A stretch of 64,000 nucleotides of DNA from an uncultured Lachnospiraceae bacterium (GTDB taxonomy: Bacteria; Bacillota; Clostridia; Lachnospirales; Lachnospiraceae): positions 327 to 64,326 of the forward strand of contig CAJTQO010000018.1 in assembly GCA_910578405.1 (NCBI GenBank). The letters are read 5' to 3'. The stretch's first letter is position 1; the number at the start of each line of letters is the position of its first letter. The notes beneath the pieces were generated by a model. It did no database searches. It was not told the DNA's origin and worked only from the letters and a program-made list of their open reading frames with translations. The position numbers and the translations under genes were made by a program. Of this stretch, positions 8,507 through 18,333 are shown in pieces.

Positions 8507-8532
8507 ATTTTTATGTACCAATTTTTATGTAC
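8507..8532 (-). repeat. 12-bp direct repeat upstream of malQ
   Basis: Two identical copies of GTACATAAAAAT (minus-strand sense) start 14 bp apart, 84 nt upstream of the malQ start. They may bind a regulator or be part of the promoter region; no known maltose-regulator consensus was recognised. Confidence 0.5.
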
Positions 8533-8592
8533 TTTTATCATAACACATAAGTATCTTTATTGGAAGTCCTGCTTTTTCGCTGAATCATCTTG

Positions 8593-10170
8593 TTAAAGTC
8601 CCTGCTCCCTGTCCAAAACCGTCCCATCCATGGCATTGATTGTCAACAGGCTCACATAATCGCTGTCAACGGAATAATATTCTCTCCCTTCTGCATCCTT
8701 CCACGTTTCCGCTCCGAAAAAATCCCACACCGGAACCAGCGTCCCTTCCGCAGAATCCGCTTCTCTTACCCTCATATACCCTAACCTTACTTCATCCACC
8801 GTAATTTCAAAGCTTTCCCCTTCTCCATTAAAAGCGTCCTTCTTCTTCTTTACCAACATTTCCTCAAAAATCTCCCGGATATCGGAAAAAGGCATAAGGA
8901 AAACATAATCCGCGGACAACGCTTTCACCTCATACGGATTCCTCCAATAAAAAGCCACCATGCCATCCTCATCATAAATTAAAGTTATTTCCTCGTAAGG
9001 CCACCATATCTGTCCCATGTCTCCTGTCGCTGCACTATCTATCATACCGCCATCCACATGGGTATAAGTAACCGGCACCCCATCCTCTACCCGCACGATA
9101 TGGGTTCCATAGACAAACTGGTCATATTCCATTTTTCCCTTTTCCCCAACCTTACTATTGGCCATATATTCCCCACCCTGCACTGTATATTCCCCTATCC
9201 CCATCTGATTTACCAAATCCCCTGTCTGCGCCAACAATCCCTCTGTATCCAAACCCATGGCTGCCATTTTTTCCTCATTCTGTTCATAATCGTGGGAGGA
9301 ATATAAATAAGCGGCAAAGCTTCCTTTTTTGCGCATCCCCTCCACTGCCAATTCCACCATGCGCCACTCCTGCTCCAGGTTGTTGTTCAGATAGACATAG
9401 TAATCTTCCCCATCCATTGTGGCATATCCGCCAAGCCAATTATCCGCTCCTTCGGAATCCTTTGTGCCGTCCGGCTCTTTGTAACTGACAATGGCAGGAA
9501 TTTCTTCTATTATTACCGGCTCCTCTAACCCCGATGCTTCGGCTGCCGCTTTCCTCCGTTCCCATGCCTCAATCTGCTCATTGAGCGTTTCTTCCTTATC
9601 CCCATAAGGAGCGTCGCCGTCCACTCCATTCACATCCCTTTCCGCCTTCAGTTGCGCAATCCGCTCTTCCAGCTCCCCAACGGTAAAACCATTGCTTGCT
9701 TCCATTGCCGCATAGTCCCGCTCCCAAAGAGGGCTGCCACCAAGCAGCACACGGTTTACCGCATCATAATCTTCCTGCGTAAAAACACGGCTCATAACGG
9801 TTTTGGTCTTTATGCCAGACACATCCGGAATCACCATTTGGGCGTCTGCCATTAAATGCACCCCGTCCACGGACAATTCTGTCTGGTAACGTTCCGGCGC
9901 CTGCACTTGACTGGCTACATTTCCGCCTCCGCCATCCGTCTGTGTGTCCTCCGGCTGTTCTTCGACAGGCTCCTGTTGCGCCCCATCCTCCATCCCCCCC
10001 TGCCCTTCTTCCTGCCCGGGCTCTTGGATATCTCCCTCCCCTTCTTCTCTGCCTTCCTGCCCTTTTTCCACTACCAACTCTTCCTGCGTCTGCCTATTTT
10101 CCCCACAACCTCCAAAAAGAACGGCGCATACCCCAAGAGCCAACATAAACCCTCCTGTTTTCCTTCTCAT
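8593..10170 (-). CDS. DUF6034-like lipoprotein (525 aa)
   Basis: A secreted lipoprotein: a charged N-terminus (MRRKTGG), a hydrophobic stretch and a lipobox ending VLFGGC with Cys near residue 22. A long Glu/Gln/Gly-rich linker (about residues 25-90) follows. The globular part has tyrosine-rich segments (EDYYVYLNNNLEQEW, YTHVDGG, GQIWWPYEEITLIYD) and ends VSLLTINAMDGTVLDREQ. It fits the DUF6034 proteins common in Lachnospiraceae, whose function is unknown. It lies downstream of the two-component system and could be a target. Family assignment is from memory of sequence style. Confidence 0.75.
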   Translation of the reverse strand: MRRKTGGFMLALGVCAVLFGGCGENRQTQEELVVEKGQEGREEGEGDIQEPGQEEGQGGMEDGAQQEPVEEQPEDTQTDGGGGNVASQVQAPERYQTELSVDGVHLMADAQMVIPDVSGIKTKTVMSRVFTQEDYDAVNRVLLGGSPLWERDYAAMEASNGFTVGELEERIAQLKAERDVNGVDGDAPYGDKEETLNEQIEAWERRKAAAEASGLEEPVIIEEIPAIVSYKEPDGTKDSEGADNWLGGYATMDGEDYYVYLNNNLEQEWRMVELAVEGMRKKGSFAAYLYSSHDYEQNEEKMAAMGLDTEGLLAQTGDLVNQMGIGEYTVQGGEYMANSKVGEKGKMEYDQFVYGTHIVRVEDGVPVTYTHVDGGMIDSAATGDMGQIWWPYEEITLIYDEDGMVAFYWRNPYEVKALSADYVFLMPFSDIREIFEEMLVKKKKDAFNGEGESFEITVDEVRLGYMRVREADSAEGTLVPVWDFFGAETWKDAEGREYYSVDSDYVSLLTINAMDGTVLDREQGL

Positions 10171-10284
10171 CTTTCCCTTCCTTTCTTGCTTCCTGTTTCG
10201 TATCTATGACATCTTATATTTACACTTATACCATATCCCTCTTCCCTGTAAAAAGTATACAACAACATGTAAATATTATGTAAA

Positions 10285-10303
10285 CAGGCATATCTCATGC
10301 CTG
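10285..10303 (-). terminator. Possible weak terminator after the two-component system
   Basis: A 7-bp stem CAGGCAT / ATGCCTG with a 5-nt loop is followed on the minus strand by TTTACATAAT. It lies 125 nt past the sensor-kinase stop and just upstream of the putative promoter region of the DUF6034 gene, where TTTACAT is itself repeated with 10-bp spacing. Confidence 0.35.
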
Positions 10304-10428
10304 CTCCAATATCCCATCCGGACAGGAACTGGCAAACTTTTAGAGAAAGCGGCAGAAAACACGGCATCTCCGTAAAATAAGGGCATTGGATAAATGGGAA
10401 AATAGCGAATTTATGAAGGCATTCTCAT

Positions 10429-11832
10429 TCACTTCCGGATAAAAGGATAAAATCTTTCAAACACTACGGAAACTGCCGTCCCTTCTCCCAATATACTCTC
10501 AATCTCCAGCTTGGCGCCGTGCAGTCCGGCTATTCTGTCGCAAAGCGCAAGTCCCAGCCCGCTCCCTCCGGCTTTCCGGCTCCGTGCCTTATCTACCATA
10601 TAAAAAGCTTCCGTCAGACGGGGGACTTCTTCTTTGGGGATACCGCAACCATCGTCCCGCACCGTTATCCGTCTCCCCTGCGCCGTAATGGTGACGTTTC
10701 CCCCATCCTGACACGCTTTCACCGCATTATCCACCAGATTTAAAAGCAGGCTTATCATCAAATCCTCATCCACCAGCCACTTTTCCGCTCCACACTCATA
10801 GGTCAGCGTTATATGCTTCTCCTTACAATGCCCTTCCTCCAGCAAGGAAACCCGTTCCAGCAGCGCCCGCGCAGGAACTTCCTCCCACTCAATACGGTCA
10901 TTCTCATACATGCCTATCAGGCTCATTAATTTGCTGCTTACCCTCTCCAGCCTGCCGCATTCTTCATAAATATGCTGCAATGCCTTTTCCTTCTGTTCCT
11001 CCTTTAAGTTGACATGCAGCAAGGAAGAAGCATACCCCAAAATAGAGGTCATGGGCGTTTTCATTTCATGGGCCAAACTCCCCAACATCAGCTTCCGCCT
11101 TTCCGATTCCTCCCGCAATTCCTTTACCTGGTTTTCAATCTGCGCTGCCATGCGGTTAAAGGCGCCTGCCATCTGCCCGATTTCATCACGGGCGCCCACC
11201 CTGGCGCGCCGTTCCAACTTCCCGCCGCTGATATCCTGCGCCGCCTGCTGCAGTTCCTGCAAAGGCCCTAAGGTTCTTTTCGTCATAAAAAAGACAAGAC
11301 ACACAGCCAGTAATGCTGTGCCAAAATAAACCGCCAAATAAAAAAAAGCCTGGTTGCGGATATCTGCATAAATCGCAGAAATGTCCCGCACTAAAACAAG
11401 CTTGTACTCTCTCTCTCCCACCACAGGCACCTTTCTGCCTGCTGCCAATACATACCTGCCGCCATTTTGCTGTATGGCGCTGTACCCTTCCTCACTGCCC
11501 CATCTGCTATCCCCTGCATTCGCTAGGACAAAAGGCGTCATATTACAGACCTCTTTATCCCCCTCCAGCAAAATATAGGACGAAACGTCAAATTTTTGAA
11601 GGACATAATGGTAATAAGCATTGACCGTGGCTTCCTGAAATCCGGCCAGTGGTTCATAATCCAATTCTTTCCCAATGGCATATGCCGCCGCTTTTAACTG
11701 CTGCTCATAACTTTCCACTGTTTTTCCTTCTATATATAATGCCGAATGGTAAATGGCCGCCGCTCCGGCAGCCCCCATGCTGACCATCAATGCCGTCACT
11801 GTTATCAATGACAGTTTCTTCCAAAGTTTCAC
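10429..11832 (-). CDS. Sensor histidine kinase with HAMP domain (467 aa)
   Basis: A membrane sensor kinase paired with the response regulator 110 nt upstream. N-terminal membrane helix (LITVTALMVSMGAAGAAAIY), an extracytoplasmic sensor of about 130 residues, a second helix (FFYLAVYFGTALLAVCLVFF), HAMP (GPLQELQQAAQDISGGKL), the H-box HEMKTPMTSILGY, the N-box LVDNAVKA and G-boxes RDDGCGIP and GSGLGLALC. The GTG at 11832 is preferred because AGGAAGAGGG lies upstream and the membrane helix then falls at the usual place; ATG 11853 is an alternative. Translation starting at 11937 would run through the hairpin at 11879-11918. Signal unknown. Confidence 0.88.
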   Translation of the reverse strand: MKLWKKLSLITVTALMVSMGAAGAAAIYHSALYIEGKTVESYEQQLKAAAYAIGKELDYEPLAGFQEATVNAYYHYVLQKFDVSSYILLEGDKEVCNMTPFVLANAGDSRWGSEEGYSAIQQNGGRYVLAAGRKVPVVGEREYKLVLVRDISAIYADIRNQAFFYLAVYFGTALLAVCLVFFMTKRTLGPLQELQQAAQDISGGKLERRARVGARDEIGQMAGAFNRMAAQIENQVKELREESERRKLMLGSLAHEMKTPMTSILGYASSLLHVNLKEEQKEKALQHIYEECGRLERVSSKLMSLIGMYENDRIEWEEVPARALLERVSLLEEGHCKEKHITLTYECGAEKWLVDEDLMISLLLNLVDNAVKACQDGGNVTITAQGRRITVRDDGCGIPKEEVPRLTEAFYMVDKARSRKAGGSGLGLALCDRIAGLHGAKLEIESILGEGTAVSVVFERFYPFIRK

Positions 11833-11878
11833 AACGCGCCCTCTTCCTCCCATCCCCCCTATATGCCGTTTCGTCCCT

Positions 11879-11918
11879 GCATGGCAGTGACTGTCCCATC
11901 CGTCAGCCACTGCCATGC
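11879..11918 (-). other. Intercistronic stem-loop between response regulator and kinase
   Basis: A perfect 11-bp inverted repeat (GCATGGCAGTG / CACTGCCATGC) with an 18-nt loop occupies the gap between the two genes. On the transcript the T run (TTTTTT) comes before, not after, the stem, so it is not a standard terminator. It may stabilise or process the message and set different kinase and regulator levels. Confidence 0.6.
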
Positions 11919-11942
11919 AAAAAACCAACGTCCACAATCAAC

Positions 11943-12608
11943 CTACTCCCAATCCTCCAACCGGTACCCTGTCTTGGAGATCGTGCGGATTACCTCATGG
12001 AATCCCAATTTTTTGCGCAATTGTCCGATATGCACATCCACAGTCCTCGTCTCCCCCATATATTCCAACCCCCATATCCTGCGTAACAGCTCTTCCCTGC
12101 TAAATGCCATGTTCCTGTTCCCGGCTAACAACACTAACAGTTCATATTCCAGAGGTTTCAGGTTAATCCGCGCCCCAGCCTTCGTTACACTGTGTTCCTT
12201 CAAGTCAATTACCACATCACGCACCGTTATTTTGTCCCGGCTGCGCCCGGTTCTCTGCAGCGCCTTTTCAATCCGCACAAGCAATTCCAGTATTTCAAAA
12301 GGCTTTACCATATAGTCTTCCGCCCCGGCTTTTAACCCATGCACCTTGGAAAGCACATCGTCCTTTGCCGTTAAATAAATAACAGGCATGGATACCCGCT
12401 GCAAATCTTCCATCAATGCAAAGCCGTCCCTGCCTGGCAGCATCACATCCACCAGGGCCAGCGCCGCCTCACGGTAATCCGCTTCTTTCAGTTTCTTTTG
12501 CGCCTCCAGCCCATCATAAACCGGACATGCTTCATAACCCGCCGCCTCCAAATTCATGCAAATCAGTTCGGAAATGGCAGTGTCGTCCTCTATTACTAAA
12601 ATTTTCAT
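11943..12608 (-). CDS. OmpR-family response regulator (221 aa)
   Basis: Receiver domain at residues 1-115 with the acidic pair EDD at 7-9, the phosphoacceptor Asp near 54 (LVDVMLPGRDGF), the switch Thr in YLTAKDD and Lys in MVKPFE. A winged-helix DNA-binding domain follows (LKPLEYELLVLLAGN, EELLRRIWGLEY, RTVDVHIGQLRKKLG). It is the first gene of a two-component system with the kinase at 10429-11832. The ABC exporter genes upstream may belong to the same regulatory unit but have their own leader of about 90 nt. Confidence 0.93.
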   Translation of the reverse strand: MKILVIEDDTAISELICMNLEAAGYEACPVYDGLEAQKKLKEADYREAALALVDVMLPGRDGFALMEDLQRVSMPVIYLTAKDDVLSKVHGLKAGAEDYMVKPFEILELLVRIEKALQRTGRSRDKITVRDVVIDLKEHSVTKAGARINLKPLEYELLVLLAGNRNMAFSREELLRRIWGLEYMGETRTVDVHIGQLRKKLGFHEVIRTISKTGYRLEDWE

Positions 12609-12698
12609 CTTTCAGCGTCCCCTCAGGTCAACCTGTGTAAAAGCAACTTTCCAGTTCCTCCGCCGGGAGTTGGGAATAAACTAACATGCCTGCCCATG

Positions 12699-14444
12699 CT
12701 ACACCGCAAACTGGCTCTGGTAAAGCTGCGCATAGAAACCGCCCTCTGCCAGCAAAGACTCATGGTTCCCCTGTTCAATGATATTGCCGTCCTTCATCAC
12801 CAGGATAATATCCGCCTCCTGAATTGTGGAAAGGCGGTGCGCCACAATAAAGCTGGTTCTTCCTTCCATCAATTTGGCAAAGGCTTTTTGTATCCGAATC
12901 TCCGTCCTTGTGTCTATGGAGGAAGTGGCCTCATCCAAAATAAGCATATCCGGCTGACAAAGCATCACTCTTGTAATGCATAAAAGCTGTTTCTGCCCTT
13001 GGGACAGATTGCCGCCGTCTTCGGTAATTATCGTATCATATCCCTCCGGCAGACGTTTGATAAAACTATGGGCATGGGCGGCTTTCGCTGCGGCGATGAT
13101 TTCTTCCTCCGTCGCCTCCGGCTTTCCCATCACTATATTTTCCCGTATGGTCCCGCTCTTTAACCACGTCTCCTGCAACACCATCCCAAAGGCAGTGCGC
13201 AGGCTTTTTCGCGTCACCTGACGGATATCTTTCCCTTCCACACGGATAGTTCCCGCATTCACATCATAAAACCGCATGAACAGATTGATTAGAGTTGTCT
13301 TTCCGCACCCGGTCGGCCCTACAATGGCCACACGCTGTCCGGGCTTTACTTTCAGGTTAAAGCCCTCGATGAGTTTCCTATCCGGCGTGTAGGAAAAAGC
13401 TACCTGCTCTAACTCCACCGTTCCTTTCACCTCTTTTAACTGCGCAGCGTCCACAGCGTCCGGCGTTTGCGGCTCTTCTTCTATCAATTCGAAAATCCTG
13501 CCTGCACAGGCCAGGGCATTTTGCAGTTCCGTCACCACACCTGATATCTCATTAAATGGCTTCGTATATTGGTTGGCATAAGTCAGCAGACAAGAAAGCT
13601 GCCCCACACTAATGCCTCCCCGGATGGCTAAAAACGCTCCCGTTATCCCCACCCCCGTATATACCAGGCTGTTTACAAACCGGGTAGCCGGGTTTGTAAT
13701 GGAGGAAAAGAAAATGGCCTGTAAAGAACATTTCTGCAGTCTGCCGTTAATTTCATCAAACCGCTCCATGGCATTGCTTTCATAGCCAAATGCCTGCACC
13801 ACCCGCTGGTTGCCTACCATCTCATCAATCAGCGCCGTCTGCTCTCCTCTCGTCTCAGACTGGAGCTTAAACATATGAAAAGTCTTTTTGGCGATAAAAT
13901 TAGCCACCAGGAAAGAAACCGGAGTAATGCAGACCACTACGGCTGTAATTCCAATGTTAATGGTCAGCATAATAAGCAATGTGCCGACTATGGTCACAAC
14001 TCCGGTAAATAACTGCGTAAAACCCATTAACAGCCCGTCTGCAAACTGGTCCACATCTGCAATCACCCGGCTGACCACTTCTCCATAAGAGTGAGAGTCA
14101 ATATACTTTAAAGGCAGTATCTCGATTTTCCGGAAAGCTTCCTCCCGGATATCCCGTACAATCCCATAGGTCATACGGTTGTTGCATACATTCATCAGCC
14201 ACTGCGCCACTGCCGTCAGGGCAATGGCTCCCCCTATTTTCACCAAAATGTCCCAAATCCGCCCAAACTCCACCAGACCCTTTGCAATAATCAAATCTAT
14301 GGCGTCCCCTGTCAGAATAGGCACATATAAAGTAAGCGCCACCGTTCCTGCCGCCATCAAAACCGATACTCCAAGATAAAACCAATATTTCCGTATATAC
14401 CGGAGTACCTTAAAAAGCGTTTCCTTCTGCTTACTGCTTTTCAT
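12699..14444 (-). CDS. ABC exporter half-transporter, canonical ATP site (581 aa)
   Basis: A type IV ABC exporter half-transporter of the LmrCD/BmrCD kind. A transmembrane domain of six helices covers about residues 1-320 (FYLGVSVLMAAGTVALTL, FSSITNPATRFVNSLVY). The nucleotide-binding domain has Walker A GPTGCGKTT, signature LSQGQKQ, Walker B with catalytic Glu (LILDEATSSID) and the switch His (IVAHRLST). All catalytic residues are intact, unlike its partner at 14566-16305. AGGAGG lies before the ATG, next to a recurring AACTGGAAT leader motif. Multidrug or peptide export is inferred. Confidence 0.92.
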   Translation of the reverse strand: MKSSKQKETLFKVLRYIRKYWFYLGVSVLMAAGTVALTLYVPILTGDAIDLIIAKGLVEFGRIWDILVKIGGAIALTAVAQWLMNVCNNRMTYGIVRDIREEAFRKIEILPLKYIDSHSYGEVVSRVIADVDQFADGLLMGFTQLFTGVVTIVGTLLIMLTINIGITAVVVCITPVSFLVANFIAKKTFHMFKLQSETRGEQTALIDEMVGNQRVVQAFGYESNAMERFDEINGRLQKCSLQAIFFSSITNPATRFVNSLVYTGVGITGAFLAIRGGISVGQLSCLLTYANQYTKPFNEISGVVTELQNALACAGRIFELIEEEPQTPDAVDAAQLKEVKGTVELEQVAFSYTPDRKLIEGFNLKVKPGQRVAIVGPTGCGKTTLINLFMRFYDVNAGTIRVEGKDIRQVTRKSLRTAFGMVLQETWLKSGTIRENIVMGKPEATEEEIIAAAKAAHAHSFIKRLPEGYDTIITEDGGNLSQGQKQLLCITRVMLCQPDMLILDEATSSIDTRTEIRIQKAFAKLMEGRTSFIVAHRLSTIQEADIILVMKDGNIIEQGNHESLLAEGGFYAQLYQSQFAV

Positions 14445-14565
14445 CCATGATTCCTCCTCATTCCAGTTGCGTATCCACCTTATGTATCCCCTTTTCTATG
14501 GAAGGGTTTCCGGCCTTATCCGCGCCCTGCACCCATTCCAGGCTTTTTTCCGGCTAACCCGTTCC

Positions 14566-16305
14566 CTATCCTTCCGTTTTCTTAAACTGGGAATCATATA
14601 TTTCCCTATATACTGCACAATTTGCCATCAGCTCATCATGGGAGCCCCAACCTACGGTTTCCCCATCATCCAGCACTAAAATGGCGTCCGCATACCGGAT
14701 GGAAGCCGCCCGCTGTGATACAATAAATACAGTAGGGGCTCCTTCCATCTCCCGAATCGCCTTGCGCAGTTTTGCATCGGTGGCAAAATCCAAAGCCGAT
14801 GCACTGTCGTCCAAAATCAGGATTTCCGGTTTACGAATCAGCGCCCTGGCTATGGTCAGCCGCTGCCGCTGCCCGCCTGACAGATTCTTGCCCGCCTGTT
14901 CAATCTGCGCATCCAGCTTCCCTTCCTTTGATTCCACAAACTCTTTGGACTGGGAAATCTCCAATGCCCGCCACATTTCTTCCTCTGTGGCGTCTTCCTT
15001 TCCCCATAGCAGGTTTTCCCGGATACTCCCTTTAAACAATACCGCTTTTTGCATAACTGTCCCGATTTTGCCACGGAGTTCTTCTAAGGGATACTCCCTC
15101 ACATCCATCCCGTCCACCAGGACTCTCCCCTTTGTCACATCATAAAACCGGGGGATTAAGTTTACCACCGAAGATTTGCCCGAACCAGTGCCTCCGATAA
15201 TGCCAATGGTCTGTCCTTTTTTTGCCTGGAAGTGGATATCCGTCAGCGACTCCGCCCCTGCATTCTTATACGTCAGACATACATGTTCAAAGGAGACAGC
15301 CGCCGCATTTTGGTTAAGAGCCGCCACGCCTGCACTGGCTGCTTTCCCTGGCGCCGCCAGACTGGACTGTGTTTCAAAAACCGCTTCGATGCGGTTTGCG
15401 CAGGCAAAGGCTTTTGTCACCGTAATAATTAAATTCGCCAGCTTAATCAATTCCACCAGAATCTGCGACATATAATTTACCAATGCCACAACTTCACCCT
15501 GGGTGATATACCCGGCGTCCACCCGCAATGCCCCTGTCCAAATTAGCACAATCACCGCGCCGTTGATAATAATATATGTTACCGGGTTCATCAGGGCGGA
15601 TATTTTTCCGACAAACATCTGCATCTGGGTCAAGGATTCATTCCCCTCCCGGAAACGGGCCGTCTCCGCCTCTTCCTTATTAAAAGCCCGGACGACCCTT
15701 ACCCCTGTCAGGTTTTCCCTTGTTATCCCAAGAATCCGGTCCAGTCCTGCCTGCACTTTCTTATACAACGGCATACTGATTAACATAATGCCAAATACAA
15801 CAATACAAAGTAACGGTATCGTCACTACAAACACCAGCGCGGCTTTTACGTCAATGGTAAATGCCATTACCATGGCGCCAAAGACGATAAACGGAGAACG
15901 CAAAAATAAACGCAGCACCAAGTTCACCCCTGACTGCACCTGGTTTACATCACTGGTCATCCTTGTAATGAGCGTGGAAGTCCCAATCGTATCCATTTCC
16001 GAAAAAGACAATTTCTGGATATGCCCAAATAAAGCATGTTTCAGCCCTGTGGAAAATCCAACGGCCGCCTTTGCCGCAAAATACTGGGCGGTAATGGAAC
16101 AGACTAACCCAATGAAGCCAAGCGCAATCATCAACCCGCCCATGCGCAATATCATCCCCTTATCCCTTTGCGCAATGCCTGTATCAATAATCTGCGCCAT
16201 AACAAGCGGCACCAGCAGTTCAAAAGAAGCCTCCAGCATCTTAAAAAGCGGCGCCAATACCGATTCTTTCTTATAATCCCTTAAATACACCAACAATTTC
16301 TTCAT
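14566..16305 (-). CDS. ABC exporter half-transporter, degenerate ATP site (579 aa)
   Basis: Partner of the 12699-14444 half-transporter, transcribed first. It has the same layout: six-helix domain, then Walker A GGTGSGKSS, signature LSGGQRQR and Walker B LILDDSASALD. The residue after Walker B is Asp instead of the catalytic Glu, and the switch-loop His is Gln (IVSQRAAS). This is the pattern of the non-hydrolysing site contributor in heterodimeric exporters, so the two products probably form one asymmetric transporter. The intergenic gap is about 120 nt. Substrate unknown. Confidence 0.92.
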   Translation of the reverse strand: MKKLLVYLRDYKKESVLAPLFKMLEASFELLVPLVMAQIIDTGIAQRDKGMILRMGGLMIALGFIGLVCSITAQYFAAKAAVGFSTGLKHALFGHIQKLSFSEMDTIGTSTLITRMTSDVNQVQSGVNLVLRLFLRSPFIVFGAMVMAFTIDVKAALVFVVTIPLLCIVVFGIMLISMPLYKKVQAGLDRILGITRENLTGVRVVRAFNKEEAETARFREGNESLTQMQMFVGKISALMNPVTYIIINGAVIVLIWTGALRVDAGYITQGEVVALVNYMSQILVELIKLANLIITVTKAFACANRIEAVFETQSSLAAPGKAASAGVAALNQNAAAVSFEHVCLTYKNAGAESLTDIHFQAKKGQTIGIIGGTGSGKSSVVNLIPRFYDVTKGRVLVDGMDVREYPLEELRGKIGTVMQKAVLFKGSIRENLLWGKEDATEEEMWRALEISQSKEFVESKEGKLDAQIEQAGKNLSGGQRQRLTIARALIRKPEILILDDSASALDFATDAKLRKAIREMEGAPTVFIVSQRAASIRYADAILVLDDGETVGWGSHDELMANCAVYREIYDSQFKKTEG

Positions 16306-16342
16306 AATAAAATCTCCCTAAAACCATCCGCGCCTTATCGGC

Positions 16343-17728
16343 TCATATCAAATCTATGGCATCCGCCACTGACTTTACCCCTATCACTTTCATCCCTTTT
16401 ATCCCATCCATCCTGTCCCCTTTTTTCACACACACTGCCGGAAGGATACAGGTGGTGAAGCCAAGTTTCGCCGCTTCCGCCACCCGCTGCTTTGCCATGC
16501 TTACCGACCGCACCTCCCCGCTTAACCCTACTTCGCCAAACACAATAGTCCCCGCGTCCACCGACCGGTTTTTAAAACTGGATACCAATGCAAACACAAT
16601 CCCCAAATCAATGGCGGGTTCCGTTATCTTAATCCCACCCGCCAGGTTTACATAAGCATCACAGCCAGACATTTGCAGTCCGACCCGTTTTTCCAACACC
16701 GCCATCAACAGATTCATCCGGTTAAAATCCGTCCCGATTGCCTGTCTGCGGGGGATGCCGAAATTGCTGCCGCAGACCAGCGCCTGAATTTCCAACAAAA
16801 TGGGCCTCGTCCCTTCCATGGAACAGGCCACCACGGAACCGCTGGCATTCTCCGGCCTGCCGTCCAGCATAAACTCCGAAGGATTCTTTACCTCCTCAAG
16901 CCCCGCTTCCTTCATTTCGAACACGCCGATTTCATTGGTGGAGCCAAAGCGGTTCTTCACCCCCCGTAAAATGCGGTAAGAAGCATGACGCTCCCCTTCA
17001 AAGTAAAGCACCGTATCCACCATATGCTCCAGCACCCGCGGGCCTGCCACCATCCCTTCTTTGGTGACATGGCCCACAAGAAAAACCGGCACGTTCAGCC
17101 CCTTGGCCAACTGCAGAAACACATTCGTCGCCTCCCTGACCTGGGATACGCTCCCCGGCGCGGAGGCCACCTCCTCACTGTACATGGTCTGTATGGAATC
17201 TATTACAACCGCCCCCGGCCCGATACGCCGTATGGCTTCCTCCACCGTGCCAAGATTAGTTTCACACAACAACAAAAAATTGTCACTGATTTCCCCGATA
17301 CGGTTTGCCCGTATTTTAATCTGCTTTAACGATTCTTCTCCCGAAATGTATAACACCCGGTGGCCTGCATCCGACAACTTCTGGCAAACCTGCAGCAACA
17401 GCGTGGATTTCCCGATTCCCGGATCACCCCCTACCAAAGTCAGCGACCCCGGCACAATCCCCCCGCCAAGAACCCGGTCTAATTCCTCCATCCCTGCGCT
17501 GATTCGCTCTTCCCTGCTTAAAGAAACCTCCGATAACCGGGAAGGTTCCGCCCGCTTTACCGCCGTTCCCGCTTTTACAGAGCCACCCATCCCTTTCGCC
17601 GCCACGTTCACTTTTTCCTCCACCAAAGTGTTCCATGCCTTACAGCCCGGGCACTGCCCCATCCATTTGGCTGTTTCGTATCCACACTCCTGACAGAAAA
17701 ACACCGTGGCGCTTTTGCCCTTCGCCAT
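16343..17728 (-). CDS. radA: DNA repair protein RadA
   Basis: A RecA-family branch-migration helicase for homologous recombination (461 aa). Order: C4 zinc finger (CQECGYETAKWMGQCPGC) at residues 10-27, RecA core with Walker A GGDPGIGKST near 97, the RadA-specific KNRFGSTNEIG motif near 250, and a C-terminal Lon-protease-like domain without a catalytic dyad. The start at 17728 is chosen because GGAGGGAAAAGG precedes it and the zinc finger should begin about 10 residues in; an upstream in-frame start would add 33 residues of unlikely sequence. Confidence 0.96.
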   Translation of the reverse strand: MAKGKSATVFFCQECGYETAKWMGQCPGCKAWNTLVEEKVNVAAKGMGGSVKAGTAVKRAEPSRLSEVSLSREERISAGMEELDRVLGGGIVPGSLTLVGGDPGIGKSTLLLQVCQKLSDAGHRVLYISGEESLKQIKIRANRIGEISDNFLLLCETNLGTVEEAIRRIGPGAVVIDSIQTMYSEEVASAPGSVSQVREATNVFLQLAKGLNVPVFLVGHVTKEGMVAGPRVLEHMVDTVLYFEGERHASYRILRGVKNRFGSTNEIGVFEMKEAGLEEVKNPSEFMLDGRPENASGSVVACSMEGTRPILLEIQALVCGSNFGIPRRQAIGTDFNRMNLLMAVLEKRVGLQMSGCDAYVNLAGGIKITEPAIDLGIVFALVSSFKNRSVDAGTIVFGEVGLSGEVRSVSMAKQRVAEAAKLGFTTCILPAVCVKKGDRMDGIKGMKVIGVKSVADAIDLI

Positions 17729-17922
17729 CCTTTTCCCTCCGCAAAAACGGGACTTCCACCCTTCCGTGACCGTCCCGTTTCCCATTTCATCCAAGTTCCG
17801 CTCCAAATGCCCCCTTTTCGCTTCCAAAATCCCTTCCAGGCGGGCTTATCCCCCAATACATAGCCAGACAAAAAATGCCGTCTGCCAGACGTCACGGAAC
17901 TTTTTCCCGTTAAGGATATCTT

Positions 17923-18333
17923 TTATGCCAAGACCTTCACTTCCACTTCCCCTGCTTCCGCCAGCTCTACGCTCAAATTTAGCTTGCCTCCCAGGCTCGT
18001 TTTCATCTTACCGATACTTTCCTTATTTATAAACACTTCATATTCCGTTTCATCCTGCAGCCCGACTGTAATCTGGGCGTCTTCTTCCCCTTCCACGCAA
18101 AAACGAATCCCTTCCGCCGCTTCCCGGAACCCGTTTACGCTTGTGCCAGGCACCGACTCGTACACAAACATCCCATTCCTTTCCAGTTTGGTCATCTTTT
18201 TGTAAGTTTTTACCTTGTACAGGTCTCCGCCAAACTCAAAGTTCTCCAGCTTTGCTTTCTCCTCCAGTTTGTGGTTCCCAAAACTGATTGCGCCCCCGTC
18301 TTCCGCACGGAGTAGTCCTTCCACCGCTGCCAT
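17923..18333 (-). CDS. Conserved hypothetical protein (136 aa), beta-rich
   Basis: A protein of 136 residues with an N-terminal AEDGGAISFGNHKL segment, then KTYKKMTKLERNGMFVYE and a C-terminal half of alternating strands ending SLGGKLNLSVELAEAGEVEVKVL. Similar Lachnospiraceae proteins are, as I recall, sometimes labelled endosialidase in databases, but nothing resembling a sialidase catalytic domain is present at this length, so I would not use that name. No signal peptide or membrane segment. It is preceded by GGAGGG and lies alone about 195 nt upstream of radA. Function unknown. Confidence 0.8.
   Translation of the reverse strand: MAAVEGLLRAEDGGAISFGNHKLEEKAKLENFEFGGDLYKVKTYKKMTKLERNGMFVYESVPGTSVNGFREAAEGIRFCVEGEEDAQITVGLQDETEYEVFINKESIGKMKTSLGGKLNLSVELAEAGEVEVKVLA

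Noticed and set aside
15503..16276. Plus-strand frame of 257 codons opposite the ABC exporter
   Set aside because: Antisense shadow; the minus strand has a full, motif-bearing exporter.
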